From the NCBI GenBank assembly GCA_905250025.1, contig CAJNOJ010000064.1:248001-312000 (forward strand): a stretch of 64,000 bases of DNA, given 5' to 3'. How positions within the stretch are numbered: the first letter of the stretch is position 1; the number at the start of each line of letters is the position of its first letter. Shown in pieces: positions 54,600 through 64,000 of the stretch. A program made the position numbers and the translations under genes. The notes below the pieces were generated by a model. It was not told the origin of the DNA and searched no databases. It saw only the letters and a program-made list of their open reading frames with translations. Source of the DNA: Adineta ricciae. Its lineage: Eukaryota; Rotifera; Eurotatoria; Adinetida; Adinetidae.

Positions 54600-56498
54600 C
54601 TATTGGCGATTGTAATTGGGCGGAGCTGCCGTCTCGGACGAGAAATGATCGTAGCCAGTTGGCGCTTGGTATGCAAATGCGTTAGGTGGAGCAGTTGATG
54701 TGTCCGCACCGTAATTGTATTGGTTCGTTGGACCTTGAGAGTTTTGTGCTTGATTGAAATTCCATGTCGGGTAGGAATATTGGGCAGAATTCGAATTTGC
54801 AGTTTGGTTATTGCTTGAATTACCCGATTGAGATCGTCCTTGACCATAAGAATTACCTTGTGGATGTGGACCAACTTGCCAAGTTGCATTAGAAGCTGAT
54901 GCTGATGATGGACCATACGAACCGTAGGAACGAGGATCAGCTGAAAAGAAGTAGAAGATGATTGTGCGCATTTAGAAAAACGAAAACGCTTCAATTGGCT
55001 TTACCATAGTTAGGATTTTGCCATTGAGCAGGACTCATTGGTGACCATGGTTGATTATTCGTCTGTAGTTGTTGTCGATTGGATTGTGAACGATTTTGAC
55101 CTTGTTGGTTCGTTTGTTGACTAAAGAATGAACTGTGATTATGAAAGAAACGAGAGGTTTATCGAAGAATTTACTTATAAAATGGATAATGTTGCTGCTG
55201 AGCAGCTAATGCTACTTGTTGATATTGCAATTGTTGCTGTGAACGTTGCTCTAAGCGACAAAGGACTTTATCTTTCCAACATACGTTCGTGGTTCTTACG
55301 TGGTTGGTATTGAAATAGATTTTGATTTAAACCTGGCATATTGTAATGCGCTAATGCTTGTTGTTGTTGCATCATGTTATTAGTTTGTTGATTATTTTCC
55401 AAACTTTTTGGATTGGCATGTTTACAATCGATCGATTTCCCCTTCAATGTATGTCGAGGTTGCTTGAGGACTTCTTCGGCACTTTGTTCATTTTCGAAAA
55501 GTATGAAACAAAATGGACGACGCTTTTGTTTGATTTTATCAATGGGAGCTTCTATTTGAGCGATCTAAGAAAAATGAAGTAGTCGTTTCTTAAGTGTTGA
55601 AAAGCTAGTTTTACCTTTCCGAATTGAGAAAAATATTCTCGTAATTCGGTATCAGTTACTTCAGGATCTAAACCGCCAACAAAGACTTTACGCGCCAATG
55701 CTTGATCACGACGGTGCGCAGATTTCGTATCAACACGTTTGCCTTGAATAATATGTGCTTCTTGTGTATAAACCTAGTCGAGGAGCAAACATCGTTGACT
55801 GTCATTGTCGTATGAGTCACTTACTTTGTTAGGTGTGTCCGGATCGTCGAAAAGAACAAAACCAAAGCCTTTTGAACGGCCAAATTTATCGTATTTAACA
55901 GTTGCACTTTCGACAGTACCAAAATTGGAAAAATAGTCACGAAGATGTTCTACAACAAAATACAATCATATGTCAGATTTTCTACAAAACAATGTCTATC
56001 TTACCTATCTTTGTATCTGGACTTAAGCCACCAACAAAAACTTTTCTTTTACTAAACGATTCTCAGATAAATATAGAAATGCAAACGAAAACGGCGTCCT
56101 AGTCCTTACTTGACAGAATCATTCGTTGCATTATCGACTCCATTGCTATTCTGTCGACGTTGTTGCTGTTGTTGTTGTTGTTGTTGTTGCTGTTGATGAT
56201 GATGCATCGAGGCGCCATTGTAAGCGGAATGCTTTTGTTGATTTAACATCGGTCTCATATAACCGTTGTTATTGTTCAAATATTTCGCTGGTGGACCTGT
56301 ATAAATTGTTCCTGTGACTGGTGATGCCATAGCCTGTTGTTGTTGATGTTGTTGTTGTTGATTTTGATGTGGTTTCATTGTAAACATATGCATCTGATTA
56401 TCAAAACCGTGTCCAAGACTATCCGCACTCGGACGCCCAGCTTGAAAAGCTGCATTAGTGTTGTTTGTTGATGCTGAACCACCTTGATCCGTCGACAT
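54600..56498 (-). CDS. Two-RRM hnRNP (Squid/hnRNP A/B/D type)
   Basis: About ten exons. The N-terminus (MSTDQGGSASTNN) has Gln-rich stretches including a 12-Gln run. RRM1 reads RKVFVGGLSPDTK, EHLRDYFSNFGTVESATVKY and GRSKGFGFVLFDDPD. A linker VYTQEAHIIQGKRVD leads to RRM2: RKVFVGGLDPEVTDTELREY, FSQFGKIEAPIDK and RRPFCFILFENEQSAEEVLK. RNP1 and RNP2 are intact in both domains. The C-terminal half is Gln/Asn/Tyr/Gly-rich (QNSQGPTNQYNYGADTS), a prion-like tail typical of hnRNPs. Expected roles are pre-mRNA splicing, mRNA localisation or translation control. The linker and RRM order suit the hnRNP AB/D/Squid group more than Musashi. Confidence 0.82.
56150..56205 (-). repeat. Polyglutamine-coding CAA/CAG repeat
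   Basis: A run of about 12 Gln codons, mainly CAA mixed with CAG, after HHHQ in the hnRNP N-terminus. The mixed codons suggest a moderately stable tract. Confidence 0.8.
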
Positions 56499-57054
56499 TT
56501 CAAACACGATAAATAGACAGTGATACGAACAAACAAGATGAACACAAAGAAGAACAAAACGGGCAGATGGAACAGAAAAGGAGAGAACAAGATTTGTGAA
56601 CACACGAAACACACACGAAAAAAAAAAGAAAAGCAACTATGCAAGTCCTAAAAAAACAAACAAAAAGTTTAAAGAAAAAGAGGGAAAAAATCGATCAAGA
56701 TAAATAGATAAACAAAGAAAATATAACCAATCCTCTACGATTACACACTTATGCACTTCACGAGACGTTACTCTTGACTGCTGTCTATCACAGATGGAAG
56801 TTGAATATGGTAAAATGATGCAACTGTAACCAGAAAGGTAATGGTTATTACATTCACTACTCTCGTTCGAGTAGAGAAATACAGAAATGAAATCGATGTT
56901 TTTGCCAAGAAAAACACACCTGACAAAGGTGCCTGTTGACCTCTCTCTTTTTACTTCACACCACTACAAAATCACTATTATATTTCATTCAGAAAGCTTC
57001 AAATGAGAACAATTCAAGACAAAAATGTTTAGTTAACAAGTCTTTTTTTTAGCA
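56499..57054. other. Intergenic stretch upstream of the hnRNP gene
   Basis: About 550 bp, A/T-rich, with purine runs; likely promoter and 5' untranslated sequence of the hnRNP gene and the 3' end of the RBR gene. No element recognised. Confidence 0.4.
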
Positions 57055-58585
57055 TTAGACTTTGGTCGACTGGTGACAACCGTATTCAGAGAAATGAAAT
57101 TCTCCATAGATGGTTTCTCCACATAGAAAACAAAAATTCGTTCCACATTTTCCGCAAACTATACTATTTCTCGTTCCGATTTTTACATGTACATGACGAC
57201 AATCTTCCTTTGGACATAATTGAAGTCGTTTGGTAACATCTGCTTGGATAAGTTCGCCATCTGCATCATGTATGAGTTTTGTAACTTTCTCACTGATCTC
57301 ATCCGAAAGTGCAGCTCCCGTTAGCTCGGGCTTGCGATGACATGGATGAACACCATATGCCTTCCCAAACCATCCGCATTCCCAGCAAAAGTGTACCCCA
57401 CATGCTCGGCAGTGCATATGCTGACAGCCACCATTTTTCTCTATTCGAACAGAACAGGCTGGACAAGGCTTGGAAAAACGCTCAATTGTTTCAATATTGG
57501 AAATCTCCATCAAGAGTTTCTTGATTTCCACTTTACTACCTCGTGTTCGTTCTTTTCCATCATTCTTCATAAGGGAGGAAAGTAGTTTCTGTTTCGGACA
57601 CTCCACTTGTGGATGCCAAGTTTCTTGACAACGACGGCAGAACGTAAATTGACAATGAGCACACTCAGCGAACGATAGATGATTGCCTGAAACGCTCTCA
57701 GACATTGGACAGATCGTCGAATGATGACAACGTGGACACCAGACCATATCTGTAGTTTGTTCTAACAAGCGTTCTTGATATTTCAGCAGTAGTTTATCAT
57801 CAGCAAACATTCGACGAAGCTCAGAAAGAAACAACGACGAATTACAATCGTAGCAAGCGATTTGTTTCAGTTCATGATTTGTATTTAATTGTTCAACTGC
57901 ATAGGAATTCAAACAAGACAGACATGCATAATGTTGACATTTCTCAAATCGTAAACAATTCTTTCCAGGTACATCTAGTAAACTAGAAAGAAACGATAGC
58001 AATTAGACAAACTAACCGCATCATGAGAAATATCTACCATATGGGACACGGATGAATATTTTGATCGAACTCAAGTTGATCCTTGATTCGATTGTATTCA
58101 ATCAGTTGTTCATAGAGTTGTTTAGATTGAATTTGATCATAATTCGTAACAAATCGTTGATCGGTAATCGACGATGAAGTTGGGCGAAGGATCAGTTCAT
58201 TGGATAGATTGTATACGAAATCTTTCAATAGTTCAACCCAAGTATAAATGATGACTTCACCAGGTTGCCACGCGGCGTCCATTTGATTTGATAGGGAAAG
58301 CAGTTGATCAGCCGGTAAATAATCACAAAAGATGCTATAAATCGGCGCATCTGTTTCGGGATAAGTTTGTTTACAAGTGATGCGGAGAATTATAGGTGGT
58401 AAATGTGAAATTTGTGTTGATGCATTTGATTTTTCATGAATCAGAGTTATTTTCTTAGGTAAAGAATCAAAGCGGATGGTTAAATTGAATGTCGGTAACT
58501 CATCGTCAGTTTGCTTCAACAATTGGAAATCTTCGTTGAAGATCGATGTCAACACCGTCAACTCTTCATCAAATATTGTATCCAT
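57055..58585 (-). CDS. RWD-RING-between-RING E3 ubiquitin ligase (RNF14-like)
   Basis: Two exons joined by an intron of about 55 bp near 57985-58040 that splits a RING Cys codon (HPCPI-C-LLDVPG). The RWD domain fills about residues 1-130 (TIFDEELTVLTSIFNEDF, ILRITCKQTYPETDAPIY). RING1 is HPCPIC...CQHYACLSC. The IBR is WCPRCHHSTICP...CAHCQFTFCRRC. RING2 is CPACSVRIEKNGGCQHMHC, where the Cys after GG is the expected catalytic one that carries ubiquitin as a thioester, then FCWEC. A further Cys/His region (LCPKEDCRHV, CGKCGTNFCFLC) follows. The RWD-RBR order matches RNF14. The ATG at 58585 is preferred, since an acceptor-like TTATTTAG lies just upstream. Confidence 0.85.
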
Positions 58586-59020
58586 TATCTTTCTACCATC
58601 TAAATAACACTTTGTCATCTGTTTATATGTACGTCAAAGCTTCATTGCAAGAAATTTCGCAATGACAAACAATGACTCATCGTTGTCATACCTGTTATGT
58701 GAACTATTCACGGATAGATGTCGATCCGATGAGACTGAAGCTACTTTTGCATTTTAAGCAATATTCATTCACAAATGTTGAATTAATGAACGATGATCTA
58801 TCATCACAATGTTTTGCTTTTATTTGACCATAAATAACGGAATATAAAAACGAGAGAACAAAAAAGCGTGTAATATAGACTTTCACACAACAAGCAGAAT
58901 GATGTTAATGTCGACGCAACAATAATAAACAGGCAGAGAAAGAAAAGAGAATGAGACCAAAAAAGTGGATTTAAACTAAGTCATAAAAACTGACTGGAAT
59001 TGTGTACTCTATTTGATCAT
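58586..59020. other. Intergenic stretch, no gene seen
   Basis: About 430 bp between the RBR gene start and the calreticulin stop. A 60-codon frame on the minus strand shows no domain. Confidence 0.4.
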
Positions 59021-60548
59021 TTATAATTCTTCATCGGCATGACCGTGAGTTGTCTTTGTATCTTCATCGTCATCATCGTCATTAGTAGTGGATGACTTCT
59101 TCGCGGCGTCTTCTACAAATAGAAAGAGAATTTCATGCGTATATGTGTTTTTGTTCTCGGATGAATGATTCAAATGAAACTAACCAGCTTCGTGTTTCTT
59201 TCGTTCATCCTCCATCTTCTTTCGTTCCGCTTCATCGGCGCTCTCTTTCATTTTCTTTTCACCATCTTTTGTTTTGCCCCATGTTTCTTTGCCGAATTCT
59301 TCAGCGCGTTTCACACTATCTGTGATAATAATATTGTCAAAGATCGTGCCAGATTTGACTTGCCATAAATCGAGGCCGATAGCGCCAATATCTTTGAATA
59401 GATAAAGATTTGGATCTTCTTCGTATTCGGGATTGTCGATTTCTGGATGAACCCAAGCACCTTTGTAAGCTGGGTTATCGATTTGACGAGCTGTCCATAC
59501 ACCTTTGTATTCAGGATTGTCAATTGAAGGTGGCTCCCAAGCACCATCGATTTCATCGTCCCAATCTTCGGGTTTCTTGGCGTCCGGGTCAGGAATGTGT
59601 TCTGGTTTATCCCAATCTATAGGGAGAAAAAAAGAAATATATTTTATTTTAATGTTTGTGTCTCACGAAGAGATTTTACCTTCTGGTTTTGTGTCTGTTG
59701 GATCGTTCATTTTTGGTTCATCGACCCAATCCGATGGTTTCTTGGCGTTCGGGTCTGGAATTCTTTTTGGAACAGTGAAGTCCCAATCTTCTTCGAGTTT
59801 GCCACTTTCGACTTTTTCATCATCAATACGAACTTCATAGGTATTGTCCGGATTGAGAATTAATGTATACAAATGAGTGAACTCGTCATCTTTGCATTTG
59901 ATATCTTTTTTGATTAATAAATTCTTGCCTTTGTATGTAAAGATCACATGAACTTTCTTTTTTTCATGGCCGCAAATATCAGGACCTGAATGAAATTGCA
60001 AGATAGTCCCAAGAAAGGAAAAGAGATCAGTAAAATTCTTACCGAACATGATGTGATATGGTGAATCACCGGTAAGTCCTTTTTGATCGGTGTCAGCGGG
60101 ATAGACTTTTACATAGCCACCGCCGCAGTCGATTTGTTGTTCATGTTTAACAGTGAATTGAATAACGAGAGTTTTGCCTTCATTTGAAAACTTATCAAAA
60201 CTAGCCGAAATAGCATAAAAATGAGCGTCCTGAGATGTTTGAAGACCTTGAAGAGAGAAGAGAACAATACAACAACAACAGTCATCAATCAATTAAACCT
60301 ACCGAGATCTTTCTTAGCATCACCATAGAATTTGCCATGAGATAATTTAAATTCGCCTAAATCAGATTTCGCTGTTGACTTGACCCAACGATTTTTGTAA
60401 CTTTCATCTAATTAGAAGCGACTCAAATGGAAGGATGATTTGACAAGAGAACGAGAGACTTACCTTCGAATTTTTCAACAAAGTAGTCTGTTGAATAAAC
60501 AGAAGTGAATACCGCGAGTAAAAGCAATGAGTAAGTTAAACGAATCAT
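59021..60548 (-). CDS. CALR: Calreticulin
   Basis: ER lectin chaperone that folds glycoproteins and stores Ca2+. About seven exons. Signal peptide (LTYSLLLLAVFTSVYS), then the N-domain: WVKSTAKSDLGEFKLSHGKF, QFTVKHEQQIDCGGGYVKVY, YHIMFGPDICG (paired cysteines) and LYTLILNPDNTYEVRIDDEK. The P-domain has three DP(N/D)AKKPxDW-type units, then EYKGVW, AYKGAW and EYEEDP repeats. The C-domain begins ALGLDLWQVKSG-like and ends in a short acidic stretch. The terminal ER-retention signal reads ADEEL, with Glu in place of the usual Asp of (K/H)DEL. The acidic Ca2+-storage tail is much shorter than in vertebrates. Head-to-head with the TSNAXIP1-like gene. Confidence 0.93.
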
Positions 60549-60677
60549 GACTCTACGCCAGGAAAAAAATGAATGAACGGTTCTTTTTTAAGGCTACTTT
60601 TATTTTATCGAGAGGGAAGAGGCAACAACAGAGCATAGGGTGTGTTCCACTGATTGGTCGAACTGGCATTAGAATAA

Positions 60678-60696
60678 CCAATCCGTATGCAACGTG
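60678..60696 (+). promoter_or_regulatory. ERSE-like element upstream of calreticulin
   Basis: CCAAT, nine bases, then ACGTG. The ER stress response element is CCAAT-N9-CCACG; here the spacing is exact and the second half has the ACGTG core bound by ATF6/XBP1-type factors. A second CCAAT box in reverse (ATTGG) lies about 25 bp away. Calreticulin is a standard unfolded-protein-response target, so a role is plausible but inferred. Confidence 0.4.
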
Positions 60697-60846
60697 TGGA
60701 GTAGAAATATCGATTGAAGATTAGATAGCAAACCGTATATAAAGACGAAGAAAACTGAAAGTTACTGTGATATTCAAGTCAGAAAAACTTTGATAAATTC
60801 GTTTAATTTTATACAACGCCATCTTTCCCAGATGGTGTGGCAGGAC

Positions 60847-60868
60847 TTGTGTGTGTGTGTGTGTGTGT
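60847..60868 (+). repeat. TG dinucleotide repeat
   Basis: About ten TG units just upstream of the TSNAXIP1-like start. Simple microsatellite. Confidence 0.85.
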
Positions 60869-60902
60869 CTTTCTTTTTCTGTTCTCTCCTCATTTAATTA
60901 AC

Positions 60903-62674
60903 ATGCAGAATATTCATGAAGAGAATCTATTAGCAAAGTATATTTATAATGACGATCTGTATAGTGAAACAGACGAACATGGAATTGATATTATTACACT
61001 TCGTTATACGCTTTTGTAAGGATTTTTACAATCGGAGATTGTTTTGTTCGAGTGTGAGATCGAGGACACTTGTGCGATTTGCATAAACTTCAAGATGTAA
61101 TTATTGAGAAATATCTTTCTGGCACTTTGAATGCAGAACAATTTTCTAATGCGAAGAAAATTTGTCTTTGAAGAACTTGATGTTTTTTTAATGAGTTTAG
61201 TCAATGTCGTAAACAACTTCTCGTCGCAATTCAATCGTTATTCGATACCGAATTTGCTTGTAAGTGAATTTTATTTGTCGGAATTGTCACGCGATGGATT
61301 AGATGGTAAAGTTCAACTACGGGAAGATTTCGATAAGCTGAAAAGTCAATGTGACGCTTTGAAAAATGACTATGATCTGTTAAAAGCTGACTTTGATGAT
61401 CTAATCGATCATTGCAAGTGAGATCGGAATGAAAATCGTCATTTAAAGCGAATGGAGTGTAGAATTTTAGTTCGACAAACGAATGAAATCCTTGCTGAAC
61501 GAAATACTTATTATTCCGAATGGGAATATGCGAAGAGTCTTCTTACTCCACGGTAATGCCGAATGATATGTTTTTGTGAAATTCTGCAAACTTTACATAG
61601 ACCGGATTGGGATAAATGTGTTCCTTTGGTGATAAATTGGTCGAAATTATCGACTGGAAAAACAAGTGATGAATTAGTTGATGTGATAATCAATGAAATT
61701 ACTCATGGAAACACAGATGGATATCTCGATAAGAACTTTCAAGGACGATTAAATATGCGTCGTAGGATTACGGGTTTACTCATCAAAGAAATTTGGGAAC
61801 ATCGAGTTTGTTTTCCATGACTAATTCTTCTCGCATTCACCTGTGATTGGATTTTAGTTCGAATCGAAATCGAATTTGAAATTTACGGATTATGTAACTA
61901 CTTATTTGAGTAAAAGATTCGATAACCAAGATAGAGCAATGGAAATAAGTACGAATCTTCCAGATACATGTTCGCGTTATCGAAATAACTACGAAATCAA
62001 TCTTTTCTGGAAAATATTAACTGGTCAAATGGAGGAAAACATCTATCATCATGAAATGAAGGAATTTGCTCGTATCTTTCAATCTTTCGTCAAAATGTCT
62101 TCAAAAGTATCATCGTAGCTTGTATGTCATTCAATTTCGAATCGGAACTTCTCTTCATAGCCGTTGTGGACAATCCTATGGTCGAGTTTATCGAATGTTC
62201 TTCGAGAACTCTATCCCGAATGGTCGACAGAACGTATCTCATCGCTTATTCAAGCAGCGCAGCTAGATACTCATCAAGCATCGAAAGATGAAAATGATTT
62301 CCAGTTTATGTTTTTGTTCATGGAAGATGACGAAGGTCATATCGGGAATTTTCTTTCGACCATTCGTCAATTCTCATATCTGGATAAAATGGCCTACGTG
62401 GACAAAATCAAAGACTTACTAATTGGCCATCCGTAAGTTGAAATTGAAGAATAGATGATCGAATGTGATCTCAAATAGATTAGTATCGATGAATCAATTC
62501 AAACAAGTTGTGCAAATGGTCGATCCACATATATCGAAAGAGGAACTTCAACGATATGTTAGTTGGGTATTCAATTCGAAGAAAATGGTGTTTGATGATA
62601 ACAAAGAAATCAAATCACGTGACTTCGAAGAAATTCTTCTTCGATTAGAATGCTGTTCATGTTTTATGCATTGA
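60903..62674 (+). pseudogene. TSNAXIP1-like gene with apparent disruptions
   Basis: Exons read in order as MQNIHEENLLAKYIYNDDLY, an HLCDLHKLQDVIIEKYLSGT helix, LREDFDKLKSQCDALKNDYD coiled coil, HLKRMECRILVRQTNEILAE, EWEYAKSLLTPRPDWDKC and GKTSDELVDVIINEI. These continue with LRELYPEWSTERISSLI and a final EF-hand-like segment (FKQVVQMVDPHISKEELQRY). The TPRPDWDKC...LVDV region and coiled coils resemble translin-associated factor X-interacting protein 1, a sperm/cilia-linked protein. Most introns close in frame (e.g. 62106-62159). Two problems remain. Frame shifts by one T near 61165 (KKICL-stop versus FEELDVF), and a TGA follows LIDHCK near 61420 with no splice that removes it cleanly. Either the gene is dying, or there are assembly errors or unrecognised splicing. 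Confidence 0.55.
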
Positions 62675-64000
62675 AGGATGATTTTTTGAAAAATGAATTA
62701 TTACCTTCTTGGATAGATTTGAGAATAAATGAACGCTCGAGTTCAGATGTTGATGAATGCCTAGTCCGAATGTAACTTATGGAGAGAAATCAATATATTC
62801 GTATTATTTTGTATGCGGATTTCGAGTTTTTGTCATCATGCGTATGAAGTCACAGTAAAATAACTGAATTGATATTAAAAGTATCGTAAGTAGATGGAAA
62901 ATCTACACTTCGCACCATCCATTTGTCACAAACGATAGATTTGCGGTTGCATTTCTATTTATGATTTTCGTTCTTCTGATCATTCGTTGTCATTACATTC
63001 CCATTTCATCAGTAATTAGAAATATGAAACAACGTGGATAAAACTAGAACATTGTGTCGATAGAGAAAAACAAAGACTTGAACATGAAGTTCCATATTCA
63101 CCTTCTAAACATATAACACGAGCAGGTTTTAGCTTTACAAACAATATCGTTTCTAAGGGAAGAAGATAGAGCAGTAGGTAAAATATGAGACAATAAAGAG
63201 AGAACTGCCGTAAAAATCTTGAGGGTGAGGGTGAAGCCGGCTGAAAATGAAGTTTCAGCTAGCCGTAGATGATTTGTGAATGTGCTGTGATATCCACAAT
63301 TGTAAATTATCCAATTGAATTATTTGTAACTGACCAGATGAAGTTTTGAAGTGTTCCATTGAACTAATGCATAATTAATTCTCCGTTTAGCTCAGCTTCG
63401 GTGTCCCGATGTGTGTTGCTGATAAAAGTTAGCTCAAATGATTGTTTGAGTTTGGACAGGATAGCATGGTATAACGGCTGTACAGTTGATATGCTACTTT
63501 CTACGAATCGAGATAGTAGATTTTTATAGACGATGTTCTGTACTTTGCTGAATCTAACATTTCATTTATTGCAATGTATTAGTTAAGCAATACATCGATT
63601 GTAAATCTGATATTATTAGCGATTATACCTCCGAACGATATATGAGAATGCAGATAATTGTAATAAACTCATAAAACTTCAGCTACTTTTCATCAAGTTG
63701 ATAGGACTCTTTTGAAGAAGATAATGTTATAAGTTTTCTTCAAGACCTTCGAGTGATCATGTCTCAATGCCCAGCAAATCTTTTTTGTATGTTTAACGCC
63801 TATATTTAATCGCAGACGAATACACAATAACAACTTCTTTAGCGATTACCTCTTCGGATATGTGATTTCTTTATGGTTGTCTTCTGTGGGTAACTTCATG
63901 ACCTCTCATGGTCCTCGAGAAATCAAAGAAACGAACAGTTTGAAAAGATCATCATCGAATAGCTTTGCAATTTTTGTGCCATACTTTTATTTCAATGTCA
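62675..64000. other. Right end, no gene seen
   Basis: About 1.3 kb without a coding frame above noise. It contains a possible hairpin at about 63234-63267 (GGCTGAAA pairing with TTTCAGCT, flanked by CGGC and GCCG) and smaller palindromes near 63430 and 63575. No RNA gene or mobile element could be recognised. Confidence 0.45.

Overview
This window looks like nuclear DNA of a bdelloid rotifer (Adineta/Rotaria-like). It is AT-rich and densely packed with genes on both strands. Most genes are split by very short GT-AG introns (about 45-60 bp). Several families are ones I associate with bdelloid genomes: an ADP-ribosyltransferase plus tetratricopeptide-repeat protein, single-exon F-box-like proteins, FG-GAP/NHL-type repeat fragments and decayed rhodopsin-like receptors. 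The organism call is inference from gene content and gene architecture; no marker gene settles it.

Layout. 0-9 kb: a CAP-Gly protein, a DUF616/TOD1-type glycosyltransferase-like membrane protein, a tandem pair of related secreted proteins, and a class I histone deacetylase head-to-head with a CAMLG/GET2-like receptor. 10-20 kb: a small secreted Cys-rich protein with a decayed relative next to it, a secreted or anchored protein of unknown function, two tandem F-box-like genes, an NHL pseudogene, a multi-exon adenosine kinase and a receptor pseudogene. 20-28 kb: a 1150-residue ADP-ribosyltransferase/TPR protein, a modular GH19 chitinase with five hevein-like domains, and a coiled-coil protein. 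28-31 kb holds a large stretch without a gene.

30.7-37.6 kb: a CCDC42/CFAP73-like gene and RSPH1 in divergent orientation, then two related acidic secreted proteins, one of which carries a 15-unit hierarchical repeat. 39-52 kb: a RanBP2-like nucleoporin with two nearly identical Ran-binding domains, a second receptor pseudogene, a LAPTM4-like lysosomal protein, a TTLL3/8-type tubulin glycylase, an ADP-ribosylglycohydrolase-like protein with a degenerate active site, and a Hedgehog-type Hint (Hog) protein. 52-64 kb: an EF-hand protein, a two-RRM hnRNP, an RNF14-like RBR ubiquitin ligase, calreticulin, a TSNAXIP1-like gene with apparent disruptions, and about 1.3 kb with nothing recognisable.

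Two themes stand out. Four genes point to motile cilia (CCDC42/CFAP73, RSPH1, TTLL3/8, TSNAXIP1-like), and two of their promoters share an X-box-like motif. Secreted proteins are also frequent (chitinase, Hog, the acidic pair, the NPPDVWL pair, the Cys-rich protein), several of them as local duplicates. Many start codons sit at or just downstream of a 3' splice acceptor with no obvious upstream exon, which fits spliced-leader trans-splicing as known in bdelloids.

Gene spans include introns. Splice sites were read by eye from GT-AG signals, frame and homology.
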